Shown here: one piece after another, positions 21,899-32,871 of the stretch | Position numbering within the stretch: position 1 is the stretch's first letter | Layout of the letters: every line of letters begins with the position of its first letter | From: Branchiostoma floridae | Lineage: Eukaryota > Chordata > Leptocardii > Amphioxiformes > Branchiostomatidae | Direction of reading: 5' to 3' | Assembly (NCBI RefSeq): GCF_000003815.2 | Contig: NC_049992.1 | Coordinates: 5,953,094 to 6,017,093 of the forward strand | DNA: 64,000 nucleotides | Made by a program: the position numbers and the translations under genes | The notes under the pieces: model-generated | What the model was told of the DNA's origin: nothing | What the model saw: the letters and a program-made list of their open reading frames with translations, nothing else | Databases searched by the model: none

Positions 21899-24308
21899 GT
21901 CTCCGACGGACCTTCCACTCTCCGCCTCCACCGCCAAAACAGAAATCTCGTCGCCGCAGAGGTCGGTCTGGGACGCCGAAGGGACCTCGAGGGTTTAGCG
22001 GTATCGCCGGGTCGGTGTACGGGGGACTGTGTTCTCTCGTGTTTCAATTACCGTGTGTGCTTTCAGGAGTGCAGAGCTACATGTACCGTCTTTGTTCTTG
22101 CTGTGCTGGATGCCTCGAATTCTGAGGACCGGCCGTATTGTTCTAACATTTGCATTTCTATCACGTATTCGTATGTATGAGCTCTTAGCGGCTCGTGGGA
22201 GGATGACCGCCTTACACCATTTTTCGTTTTACAGCTTTATCCTTTTCTCCTAGGCCGGGTCGAGTTTAGGACGTTTTTAATTCACGCTGGCGTTCTGTTC
22301 TGCGTGGAGCTGAGTGATTCTTGTGTGGTTTCGTGACTTTGTGTTTGTTTTTAGCAGCGTTCGACAGCCACTTCCAAGCAGATAGTTGGTGCCCACGTGG
22401 CAAGCCGGTGGTTCTCTGAAATTCCTTTGTTGCCATGTTTTTTGCATCCTCTTTTTCCTCTGCAAAGGAAACCTGTGGGTGTTGGCTTTTAATGCTGAGG
22501 TGTGGAGCAGAACGAGAGTTTCCAGATTTTATGTCATTTTCTGATTTTCGTGAATATTTTCAGGCAGGAACAGAGAAAGACGATGGCATGGTCCAGGAGG
22601 CTGTGTTGGGGTTTTCTGCTACCATTTGTTTTAGTTCGCTGTGTATGAGTGCGTACCTGTAAGGCGTGGTGATTGAGTTGTGGACACGCGTGGCCCAGTC
22701 CTAACCGCGTTCGCGGCACCCTAGACCGTTTGTGGGAGGGCTGGGCGGTGTGGAAGATGCGTATGTTTTAGATTTGTCTGTCTGGGACCGGACCTGTTGC
22801 CGGGCGCCCGTCCCTTCCCACTGTCTCATGGTTCACGTGTTGTTCATACAGGTCTGACGCTCTCCCCCCTCCAACAACAGGGATGCGCGGGACACACCAC
22901 CACCCAGAGCCGGCACAAGCCACCATCAACCTCGCCAGATGTGCGGCCCGATAGGACCCGTTGGTGGCCTGCACAAGCTTCAGCAGCAGAGAGGGCTCAA
23001 GACGCGCCAGGAAACCTGTTAGCCGAACAGTTAGGCTGTGATGTTTTATGTTGTGAACCATGTTCTTTGTGCCGAACATAGTGCTACAAGGGACAGCGGT
23101 CAGAGGATCAGGGTCGACTGGCGCTCCAGTCCCCGACACCGCCCAGCCCCTGCCGGTCAGTTCAGCTAACCCCGCCGACAACTCAAGGAACTGTAAGTCA
23201 TTTTCCCCCTACTTTTCGTGAATAGATTTTGACATGTCGTTCTCCAGTGCGATGGGGTGCCGCGGGATGCTGGAGGGTTAGGAACTAATCGAGCAACCCT
23301 GTTTTGAGATTGGTCTGACCAAGAACGTTCTTTGGTCTGACGCCTTTTTTGTTTTTTTAGCACGACAAGATATCATTCAGTGCGATGGGGTTCCGCGGTA
23401 AGCTGAATGACCCAAAAAGTGAGCAATCTTTCTTCAGCTTGGTGTGACGTTATCCAGTGCGAAGGGTTTCCGCGGAAGGCTGGACGATCCAAGAAATTTG
23501 TGTTCTTTTAATCCTTTTTTCGTGATTTGTGGTGATTTCATCCAGTGCGAAGGGGTTCCGCGGAAAGCTGGATTCCTGGAAAACCATAAAAGTTGTGTAC
23601 GCTCCTGTTTTAACATTTAGCGATTTTATCCAGCGCGACGGGGTTTCGCGGAAGGCTGGATAACATGCTATGCGGGAGTGTGCAAGGACTTGGTCCGGAC
23701 TGAGGCTTGGTTATAGTGTATGTGGGACACGGGCATTAGGAATGGAGTGAGCAATATGTTTTGCGTTTTTTTTTTTGAAATTGTGTGCTTAGGATTTTGT
23801 TGTCTTTCGGAACATTGCGGATTTCGCCAGTTGCACTAGAGAGCTCCCTTTATGGGACTTCAGAAGGGCGTGGTTCCCAAAGTCGCCGAGAAGATAGGGT
23901 AGCATTCGAAGATTGTTCTTTCCTTCCTGTTTTCGCTCTTTTTTATGTAACGTGGAGATTTTCAGATCGGTTTCTTGGCGTTGATTTTCTCTCACTTTTT
24001 CGAAGCGCGCTCTGCGGCCGATTAGAGTGGGTAAACGTTGTTTTGACGAAGTTCAGAGAAGAACATGATGAAGTGTGGGGGACAAGTCGAGAGAAATAAG
24101 AAAGGGATTAGATATGTAAGGGGAGAGGAAAGGTGAGAGAGTGTTGATAAGGACGGGAAGACGGGAAAGGGATGAAGATAGGGAGTGATTATAACAGTTT
24201 TCAGGAAGAGGAAAGGAGCGACTAGATACCTTTGGAAAGTATCATAGTAGGGAGGCACTAGGGGACAGGAAAGGAAAGGCTCAAGAAGCCAGAGAGAACA
24301 AAGGCGGA
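21899..24308. other. GC-rich non-coding insert between duplicated blocks
   Basis: About 2.4 kb lies between direct copies of the A block. It has no long convincing open frame; frames up to 137 codons exist but match nothing I know. It contains the five-hairpin array (23242-23663) and ends in a purine-rich tract (24085-24310). A donor-like ACT|GTAAGT occurs near 23190 just before the hairpins, so part of it could be a spliced non-coding transcript. It may be a mobile element of unrecognised type. Confidence 0.5.
23242..23663 (+). ncRNA. Array of five related hairpins with compensatory stem changes
   Basis: Five 34-base units start at 23242, 23375, 23452, 23540 and 23628. Each has a 22-base core of the form TGCGANGGGGTTYCGCGGNA, then NG, enclosed by a short stem. 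The stems are CTCCAG/CTGGAG, TCATTCAG/CTGAATGA, TCCAG/CTGGA, ATCCAG/CTGGAT and TTATCCAG/CTGGATAA. The outermost pair changes C-G to A-T and the third pair changes C-G to T-A with pairing kept, which points to selection on, or inheritance of, structure. Spacers of roughly 40-100 bases are largely unlike, with faint similarity between the last three. No known RNA family was recognised. The strand is a guess. Confidence 0.45.
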
Positions 24309-24310
24309 AG
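24085..24310 (+). repeat. Purine-rich tract
   Basis: About 225 bases are dominated by A and G on the + strand (GAGAGAAATAAGAAAGGGAT, GGGGAGAGGAAAGGTGAGAG and similar). Mirror-like purine tracts can form triplex DNA, and in retroelements short ones prime plus-strand synthesis, but this is far longer than such a primer site. Confidence 0.6.
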
Positions 24311-24372
24311 ACGATTTCCGCATCACTTCATAACGGAGGGGCCAAGGACTGATTCAGGACAAATAGGATACT
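24309..24372. repeat. 64-bp direct duplication, unit B
   Basis: The block starting AGACGATTTCCGCATCACTT and ending AATAGGATACT is repeated exactly at 24585-24648. It abuts the second A block. Confidence 0.9.
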
Positions 24373-24463
24373 ATTTGACCTGATCAGTGATTGGTCCCGA
24401 AAGTTTGACCCTTGACCCCACAGCACCAAGAGATGCCAAACTGTCAGTCCAACTGTGGCCCTC
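24371..24463 (+). repeat. 93-bp direct duplication, unit A'
   Basis: This is the second copy of 21806-21898, including the acceptor and the PRDAKLSVQLWPS frame. Here that frame continues GYVWSLKRPTRPALDKISVL before a stop. Which copy, if either, is a working exon is unclear. Confidence 0.9.
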
Positions 24464-24470
24464 CGGCTAC

Positions 24471-24588
24471 GTCTGGAGCCTGAAACGACCCACCCGCCCA
24501 GCCCTCGACAAGATTTCTGTTTTGCGCGGACGGTGACGCCCGCCTAAGGGCGGTCGTCTCAGCGCTTAGGTGACTTTAGGCTCCAGAC
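24471..24588. mobile_element. 118-bp element with inverted ends
   Basis: GTCTGGAGCCTGAA at 24471-24484 is mirrored by TTTAGGCTCCAGAC at 24575-24588 (13 of 14 pairs). A second small inverted pair, CCTAAG/CTTAGG, lies inside at 24543-24570. The segment AAGATTTCTGTTTTG is, inverted, shared with AAAACAGAAATCT near 21938 in the first unit. It sits between the A' and B' copies. Confidence 0.5.
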
Positions 24589-24648
24589 GATTTCCGCATC
24601 ACTTCATAACGGAGGGGCCAAGGACTGATTCAGGACAAATAGGATACT
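24585..24648. repeat. 64-bp direct duplication, unit B'
   Basis: This is the second exact copy of 24309-24372. The order A, insert, B, A', small element, B' implies one tandem duplication whose second unit lost the 2.4-kb insert or never had it. Confidence 0.9.
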
Positions 24649-24700
24649 TTTGTGTACGCTGTGCTGACTCAAAGACAGTTTGTATGTTTCGTTTTTGTAG

Positions 24701-24894
24701 ATAATGGGGAGCCACATTGGAATAGGTACGAATCAAGACGTCGTCCAGCACCAGAAGAACCAACAGACACCGCGGAACACGTTGCCATCTGGATAATCGT
24801 CTATCAACAAGCTATCATGCCATTCTATGTGTCTGATGTTTTACTTAGAGATTGGGCCTTTGCAATTGGTCATCTAAGTTTACTTTTCATCTAA
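24701..24894 (+). CDS. Possible 3' terminal exon (uncharacterised)
   Basis: A pyrimidine-rich acceptor GTTTTTGTAG precedes 24701. A phase-1 frame (DNGEPHWNRYESRRRPAPEE...) runs to a stop at 24892-24894. Its phase fits the LDLa/Thr-rich gene, so it could be that gene's tail. The last 40 residues are hydrophobic in part but do not make a clean membrane helix. No known domain. Confidence 0.3.
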
Positions 24895-25040
24895 GTTTAC
24901 TTTTCAACTCATCTTTTGTTTTTTGGTGATAGCCATTGAGATGTACTTTTATGCAATGTAATCATTTAGATATTTCAAATCCATTGAACACATACAATTT
25001 CTGCAATATTTGTGCTGTCTACCCCCCTCCCACCATGCAG

Positions 25041-25255
25041 GCCCATGTGTAGGTGTAACAAGAATAGTGAATACCATAAGTATGTGTTCCTATGGGATAG
25101 TTGCTGAAGGAGTAGGTCGATTTTTGGCTCGAGCAAGAAGAGAATTAAACATTGTTATCAAGATCAACCCCATATTTTCTAACATTGTCGGAGGATTCCT
25201 CAAGCATGAAACACATCTGTTCAATTTTGATATGCGATCGACTATGTTATATTGA
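25041..25255 (+). CDS. Possible 3' terminal exon (uncharacterised), alternative
   Basis: The acceptor CACCATGCAG follows a C-rich tract, and a phase-1 frame reads GPCVGVTRIVNTISMCSYGI and on to a stop at 25253-25255. It fits the same upstream phase as the 24701 candidate. It has moderately hydrophobic segments but no recognised domain. Confidence 0.3.
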
Positions 25256-25625
25256 CATTACATTTTATATTAAATGAAAACTTTGGCAGTCATATATTCA
25301 ACACAAAATATACAATGAATCCGCCATAAATGTATGGAAAACTCTTAGTTTAAGTCTTAAACGTGTCTTGATTTACAATATATATAATAGGGGTAACACA
25401 CTGGGATCGACTTCGCTCGTGACTTCAGTTACCACACCCAGAGTAATGCGTATATACATTATTTACAAAATAATTAGTGTGCACTTTTAAAAGCGTCACC
25501 TGGCGACAATTCTACAAAACGCCGTAATCGCGATACATACTTATACTTATCCTTGTTGCCAAACACTGTGTATATGAATAGACAAGACTATAGTTGCCAG
25601 AAAGGTACCTTATAAGTCAACAGAA

Positions 25626-25800
25626 AACGATAGATCCTAAGTATAGTATACGATAGATCCTAAGTATAGTAAACGATAGGTCCTAAGTATAGTAAACGAT
25701 AGGTCCTAAGTATAGTAAACGATAGATCCTAAGTATAGCATACGATAGGTCCTAAGTATAGTATACGATAGATCCTAAGTATAACGTTAGTATACAATCG
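25626..25800. repeat. 22-bp minisatellite
   Basis: About seven tandem copies of ACGATAGATCCTAAGTATAG plus TA are present, with GATC/GGTC alternation between copies and a decayed last unit. The AT-rich stretch on either side (25256-25625, 25801-26364) shows no gene. Confidence 0.95.
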
Positions 25801-26364
25801 ATCCTATCTTGAGATAATTTTAGTTTCATCTGCTGCATAAATACCTTCCTAGTCCTAATAGGATATACTCCACATTAGGAATTTAATTGAATCTAATTTA
25901 TGATCATTCTGCAACCGTGATGGGGAGAGATATGTACATGGTTTCTAAAAATAAATGCATTTATGTTTTCCCCTTCAAAGGAAAAGTGCAGGAATTGTTA
26001 TTACAGGAATATTGTTAAGATATTTAGAAAAATGTACGACCTTCAAGAAATATGTTTAAATTTCCTATACTGTACATGTTTTATGAAAACGAAATAAGGA
26101 ATAACTTATTACGTCTCGGAGGGGGGAAGTTAAAGAGGCATTGTGGTAAGCGCGGAACTTAATGTAAGCTACACTTTTGTTATCACCTTTCTTATGTATA
26201 TCATTATTATTATTCATCAACGCTTGAGTTACACGTTTTGATTACGACTTTTGTTGTGTATTGTTATCTATCATATCTATTATCTATTAAGGCTTACTTA
26301 CAATTTTTGTTACGACGTTAGTTATATATATCATTATTTATGAATTCGTGAGTTGCAACTTTTG

Positions 26365-27343
26365 TTAACCCTCAAACACCCGAATGGGGTCCATTTGGAC
26401 CCCAGGCGTACATTTTGAAGTGCCATTTGAATACTTTTGATCTGAAGAAAAAATCCTTCCGTGACTTTGTCAATCAATGTGTCTTATACCTTCTCCTAAG
26501 TTTTCGCAAAGATTGGTACAATAATGTGGAAATTATAAAGAAAGTTTGTGTTCAGTCCCTCTGGGGTCCAGACGGACCCCAGCAAAAATGTGCAGTTTTT
26601 AAAACAAACTTTGGAGGCTAACTCCTTAACCACTTATAGTTTGACTACCAAACTTTTAGACAATAATAAAAATTTAAACTTAAATCCTCACAAAAATTTC
26701 TGTGTCATCAACATGTAATGTGACGACATTATGACGTCATTTGCCTAATCAGGGCGGCCATCTTGGATTTTGACCAATGACGTCATGAAATTAGCATAAA
26801 TTATGCATTCTAAGGCATGAAAATTACATTGAATTTCATAGAATTTGATTGTTGTCAGAAAACAGGTGTAGTTTACCAAGAAAACCTTGTTTAAATTGAA
26901 ATTGTCAAATGTTGGCAAAATATGCCTGTTAGAATATGGTTGCCATGGCAACCGCCAAAAATGATAAACTTACTTTATTGACCAAAAACTTTTGCGGACA
27001 ATATTTTGTGATAAATTACCAAGTTTCGTAGCTTTAGCTCTGGCCGTTCATGATTTATGAGACATAAATGTTGCTGAGGGCCTCAAAATTCCCCTATCTG
27101 GTCGGAATAGGTTTAGTGCAAAACGTGGCCCTTCTGAACTTTTGCATAAATTATGATAATGAGCTGGAATTAGCAACACCTTAACATCTCAAAATCTTCC
27201 TCTTACATTGACAAAGCAATGTATATACAATGATTGCCGATAAGAAATGGTACTGGGATTTTATGAACAAAACATTTTGGGGTCCGTTTGGACCCCACTC
27301 GGTCATTTTAGTCGCAAAAAAAGGTCGGGTGCTTGAGGGTTAA
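26365..27343. mobile_element. piggyBac-type MITE with TTAA target duplication
   Basis: TTAA at 26365-26368 and 27340-27343 flanks ends CCCTCAAACACCCGA and TCGGGTGCTTGAGGG (14 of 15 pairs). The CCCT start and TTAA target are hallmarks of piggyBac. Just inside each end is an 18-bp palindrome, GGGGTCCATTTGGACCCC and GGGGTCCGTTTGGACCCC. A third related one (GGGGTCCAGACGGACCCC) is at about 26564. The 971-bp interior is AT-rich with no transposase frame. Confidence 0.9.
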
Positions 27344-27529
27344 GACCTTTGCTATGTATATTATTGTTTATCAATTTTCTGTGGCTAACGAGCAACATTC
27401 CAAATGGAGGGTTGATCTGTTTACTTAACAATGTCTGTGTATTATTAATGTTTATGTAAAATCAATAAAAACACTATAAAACCAAATCAATGTGCGTGAC
27501 CAGTTTGCCAAAAAATTCAAACTAAATCA

Positions 27530-28480
27530 ACATTCCTGTCCCTGGTGCTTAAATCCTTCACCCATAACATGAAGCCTGTTTATAGTTCTAAATATTATCT
27601 ACCATAATCAGCATGGTTTTCTCTGGTGCTTAACACTGTCAACCAGAATCAACATGCCTGTTCCTTGTGCTGAACACTATCGACCTAAATCCACATGCCT
27701 GTCCTTGGTGCTGAACGCTATCAACCTAAATCCAGGTGCCTGCCCCTTTTGCTGAACACACTATCAACCTGAACTAACATGACTGTCCTTGGTGCTGAAC
27801 ACTGTGAACCTAAATCAACATGCCTGTCCCTTGTACTGAACACTATCAACCTATATCAACATGCCTGTCCTTAGTGCTGAACGCTATCAACCTAAACCAA
27901 CAAGCCTGTCCCTTGTGCTGAACACTATCAACCTAAATCAACATGCCTGTCCTTGGTGCTGAACACTTTCAATAATATTAACATGACTGTCCCTAGTGCT
28001 GAACATTATCAACCTAAATCATCATGCCTGTCCTTGGGGCTAAATACATTCAACTGATACCAACATTTCCTGTCCTTGCTGCTGAACACTATCAACCTAA
28101 ATCACCATGTCTATCCTTGGTGCTAAACATTATCAACCTAAATCAACAAACCCGTCTTGTGTGATGAACACATTCCAACTAAATCAAAATGCCTGTCCTT
28201 GGTGCTGAACAGTTTCCTCACCAATCAACATGCCTGGCCTTGGTGCTGAACACTATCAACCTAAAGCAACATTACTGTCCCTGGTGCTGAACACTATCAA
28301 CCTAAATAACATGCCTGTCCCTGATGATGAACACTATCAACCTATAGCAACATGCCTGTCCTTGGGGCTGAACACTATCAACCTAAAGCAACATTACTCT
28401 CCCTGGTACTGAACACTATCAACCTAAATCAACATGCCAGCCCTTGGTGCTGAACACTACAAACTGATATTGATATGCCT
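27530..28480. repeat. 41-bp minisatellite, about 23 diverged copies
   Basis: The consensus runs CTGTCCTTGGTGCTGAACAC, then TATCAACCTAAATCAACATG, then C. Copies differ by substitutions and small indels, and units are most regular between 27650 and 28450. Open frames inside are repeat artefacts. Confidence 0.95.
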
Positions 28481-28638
28481 ATCGTTGGTACTGGGTACCC
28501 TCCATGTGGTATGTTATGGATATAAATGTAAAAATTGAATGTTGGAGAACCTTATCAGCCATAAACCTCCCGCGCCATTGTTTCTGAATACACAGGTACG
28601 TTTAAGCAGCCAATCAAAAGCGCGTTTTCCTTTTAGTT

Positions 28639-29099
28639 CGCAGCAAGTAAGTTTTATTGATAACATCAACGCGTTTCCTAATTTTCGCCTGATTTTAGAA
28701 AAAAAAACATTTTTCCTCTTTCGGGATGGTCAGATAGACCAAAATAGGCAAACATGTGTTGTAGTCTGATAATCAAATTTGTAAAAGTGACACTAGGCAG
28801 TTACCCATGACTATAGTTGCAGAGTTAAACTTGTTGGATAGTTGTCAAGTGCACCTATATGAAAGCTATGAATGTAGTTGCCAGCTCTGCAAGTGATACC
28901 AGTGTACGGCACTAGTATCACTTTTACTCCACTTCTTTGATACAGGAATGAATGCCTTGTTAGTTGTGATGCCACGTTTTGTCACTTCAAATCTTGCTAC
29001 GCCCTTTATGATGCCTATTTTGAAAATTTAGCCATTTTGTTTTTCTTACCCATCATTTTTTTGCACTCCGCATAGGATGTCATTCATAAAATTTATCTG
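28639..29099. mobile_element. PIF/Harbinger-like MITE, copy B (shortened)
   Basis: The ends CGCAGCAAGTAAGTTTTATT and GATGTCATTCATAAAATTTA match copy A. Shared interior blocks include TTTTCGCCTGATTTTAG, GGTCAGATAGACCAAA and AATGAATGCCTTGTT. About half the length of copy A. Confidence 0.7.
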
Positions 29100-31490
29100 T
29101 ATTTCAGGATAGATGTGTAGCTATAGGGAGATCTCACTTTGATGTTTACAAGATTGTCCAATGTGCATGTATGTCCTAAAGGTCGATGACCTAATTTTAT
29201 CGGATGTAAGAGACAGGAAGGGGGAAAAAGCCTCCGGAAATATTTTCTGCAGAATGTCGTGTAAATTCCCTTTTAATTTGAGACAGGATGAATCATTTAT
29301 TTGACATTTTATTCTACAACTAATGTTACGTGACGAGCATAATTTCTTTATACCAACCTCCTCGCAAAAATGTAAAATGAATTATGTGCACAGTCATTCT
29401 TTCAATGTGAGCATAACTGTGGGTAATTAGCATGGTAGCCAAGTGGGCAATAAGGTATTTCTTATGAAATTCGGTGTATGGTGGAGTCCATTCCAAGTCA
29501 CTGCGCACGCGAGGGTTGCCATTGTCATCATTAACAAATGCTTTCAGTTCTTTTCAATTATATGTCTAGGAGATTTGATATTTTGGAAATATTTTGAATG
29601 CTATTTCAACTTTCCAAATGTTCCAGTTGTGTAAAACCCTTTGTTTGTAAATAATGGTAAGAGTATGTCACCATTATTTACAATTTTCTACCATTTTTGT
29701 AACATTTTTTATGTGGGTCAGTAGGCTGGGAAGAAAGCAATTCACACATCCTTACAAAGATTGTTTAGGTGTCATGTATCTATGACCCACCACAATGGAC
29801 CCACCAGTGCCCCACAGTGAAATCTTAAAATTCACCGAAACCTTAACCTCTTTGCCGAGACGGACAAAAATGACTAAATTTTATTGGGCAATAAACTTAT
29901 TCTACCATTTGGCCAGGTTTACTATTATTTGTAAAAGGTTTACTATTATTTGTAAATATTTCAAAAAGTAAAATACTCGCGCAGATGTTTGTAAATTATG
30001 GTAAATAAAGAGATTTCCAATGTTTTTAAGTATTGGAAGGATATCAAGAATATTCAAATTTGCATATTCATTTTTGTTTAAATTGTAACTGTTGGGTCTT
30101 GGATATCTTTTAAATTTTAATATTTAGAATTCAATATCTATTTTGATATAATTGTTGGGGCTTATTCAAAATAATTAAAACAGTAATTGTTTATAAAACC
30201 CTCAGGGGGAATTGGAGTGGACTCTATTTCCTATGGTATTACAACAAAGAACCACTCCGGATGAGACAGTTACCTTCTTCCTTCCCGTTTTTGTCTTCTT
30301 ATTCTATTGACGCTTTTGATGGCACCGGATACCCATCGGCTTCTTGATACATCAAAGAAACAAATTTACCGAACTAATTCGCTCGAGGACAATCAATTAT
30401 CGCGTAATTGTTTTCTTTTCGCTTTACATCCTGAAACCTATCTAAGCATTGCCATAGGTCTATACGTGGTAATTTAATACGAATGTGTTGGGTTTAAAGA
30501 GCCATTTCATTATACATTTTATTGTCATATTTGAGTCCCTCTGGCGCAAGTGGTACTAAATGACTCAGCTTGACACATAGATTGAATTTTATAAATGCAG
30601 TATGTAGATTAGAACTTACTACATTTTACTTTATTTCGCTCGCTTGTAAACGCTTGTTTGGGCAAAATATTTGAAAACACTGCTATCATACTTCGATATC
30701 CATACATACCACTGAACATCTAAAACATTTGCACTAATCTTAACACTTTGCGCAGCTGCTAATAATCCGCTTTTCTGCGGGCTCAGCAGTACCAAAGATG
30801 ATGATGATGATGATATAGGATAAATACAACTATTGTTTTTAACATCAAACAGAAAAAGTTGAGAAATAGATATATATAAACTCTGTTTTTAACAAAATAA
30901 TGAATCTACTTCTGTTCCTTTTCCTTTAGAATTGAAACAAGGGAGAGATCAAATAAACTCCTGTTGGAGATTTTATATTTAGAAATAAATCCCTTTCGCT
31001 TTGTCACTATTAGCGGTCTACCAAAAAAGCAGGTGAACTGTTTAAATTACGCAAATTTTTAGGTTACCATAACAAGCCCGCCGTCTGTGCTCTATACGTA
31101 GATACCGTATTGAAGATGGAAAACATTTCTAAATGATATGTGCTACTTAGAAGGAAGAAATAATTGCATTATTGCAGATAATGAAGTATTTGTTTGTTTG
31201 TTTATTCATTTGCCCAATTAGAAATATATTGTCATAATGTAGCACTTTTCCGTGTTACCCTGTGGTTAGCCCCTAACAAAAGTCGAATACAATCGAATTA
31301 CAACTGTTACAAAAAAGGTAATACGTTAATCATCAACCGAACTAGTGTCACTTTTACAATATATTACAGCAAAACATGATACAACATAAGTGAAACAAAA
31401 TGGTGAAAACGTGACACAATGTAGCACAGAGTATTCTTTAGTGACTAGGGAAGTCCGAAGGAAACGTGAGATCTCTAACAATCTTTAATA
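29100..31490. other. AT-rich intergenic stretch, no gene seen
   Basis: This has high A+T with several near-duplicate phrases (for example TTTACTATTATTTGTAAA twice near 29927-29955) and a short (GAT)n at about 30798-30815. No frame above 63 codons looks protein-like, and no RNA gene was recognised. Confidence 0.6.
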
Positions 31491-31992
31491 AGGCCACAGC
31501 AGATACATTTTATGGTTGACATCAGCGAGCTCATTAATTTTCGCCTAAATTCAGTAAAAAAATTGTCCTTTTCGGGGATCGTCAGATAGACCAAAGAAGG
31601 CAAAATTTTGTGTTGTAGTTGAATAATTATACTTGTAGAAGTGACGCAATGGAGGTAGCATGAATGTAGTTGCAGAAGTGAAACTTTTTGGAAAGTTGTA
31701 ACTGTGCCATCAATATGGAAGCCATGAGTGTAGTTGCCAACTTGGCAAGTTGTACTAGTATACTACACCAGTTTCACTTTTATTACATCAGCTCACTTCT
31801 TTAATACAGAAATGAATGCCTTGTTGGTTGTGATGACATGTTTTGTCACTTCAAATCTTCGTTTATGGTGTCTATTTTGAAAATTTAGCCTTAATTTTTT
31901 TGCCCATCTTGTTTTATTTTCGCTTGTTTTATCATCTCATTATTTTATTATCATTCTGCATAGGATGTCATCCATAAAATTTACTTGCTTTA
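31491..31992. mobile_element. PIF/Harbinger-like MITE, copy C
   Basis: The left end AGGCCACAGCAGATACATTT and right end GATGTCATCCATAAAATTTA, then CTTGC, match copy A. The interior parallels copy B (TCGTCAGATAGACCAAAG, GAATGAATGCCTTGTTGG). Three copies in 19 kb show the family was active here. Confidence 0.75.
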
Positions 31993-32583
31993 GACTAAAC
32001 AACAAATCTCAATTCTATCTATTAGCTGTAATCATACCGATCCATACAACAAGTTGATTTATCTAGGAAAATACATCCCCATTTATATAATATTCCAAGG
32101 GCTACGATCTATGAATACAGTCAAATAATTTGCTAATTGAAACCCATCACACTATTCTTACAGATTAGATACCGTGTTGCATATGTATGCTACATATATA
32201 TCTCTGAATAAATAGGCTTTGAAAAGATGTTAAGAGATGAAGGTTAATACATATATTTGGGTTTCTCGGGAGTTTTTTTTTCTGTTTTTAATTCTTTTCT
32301 TTTTAATAGTTTTTATTCTACTTAACAAATCTGGTAATCTTGAGCCTTGGGTCCCATCCTTTTTCTGACAGACTCCTTCAAGCAGCTCAAAACGATGGTA
32401 AACAAGACTACATCCCATTCGAATCAGTACTCGGGTCATGCTTACATCCTCACGCGGGTCACCTGTTAGTAACAGTCAAACTCGGACTCAGAAACCACTC
32501 AAAGGACTGAAGAAAAATGGTTGCTAAAGCCCCCGTCACAAATCAAGAACTGAGCTCGGCCGACGTCAACGAGCTCTGAAGCC

Positions 32584-32871
32584 AAGGGCACAACCCGCTG
32601 TACGCGCAATTTGTCCGTACGTTTTTTTTAAAGAGGCCACGTCCGCCACGTATTTCTGAAAACGTACAAGCTGTAGGCGAATTCGCAGCCCGATGGCACA
32701 CAAAGTTTTGCTTACACGTAAAGTTCTACGGCATGACTGCATGCTCCAAAACCCGTCGGATTCCCTACGAGTCCGTACGAGGGCGGTACTTACCATTTAC
32801 AGATCAAAAAGATTACCCACGTTTTTGCACGTAAACTGCACGTATTTGCACATACAGCGGGTTGTGCCCTT
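32584..32871. mobile_element. TIR MITE family 'AAGGGCAC', copy 1
   Basis: The left end AAGGGCACAACCCGCTGTAC mirrors the right end TACAGCGGGTTGTGCCCTT. Within it, ACGT-rich phrases (CCGTACG, GCCACGTCCGCCACGTATTT, GATGGCACACAAAGTTTTGC) recur in copy 2 at 51937-52271. No coding. Confidence 0.8.

Noticed and set aside
22768-23181. 137-codon minus-strand frame in the GC-rich insert
   Set aside because: No domain, no splice context, and GC-rich sequence lengthens frames by chance.
23242-23250. CAGTGC as an iron-responsive element
   Set aside because: An IRE needs CAGUGN as an apical loop on a stem with a bulged C; here CAG is part of the stem, so the geometry does not fit.
27530-28480. Regular array considered as a CRISPR-like locus
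   Set aside because: Units are contiguous 41-bp tandem repeats without unique spacers, and the genome is eukaryotic.
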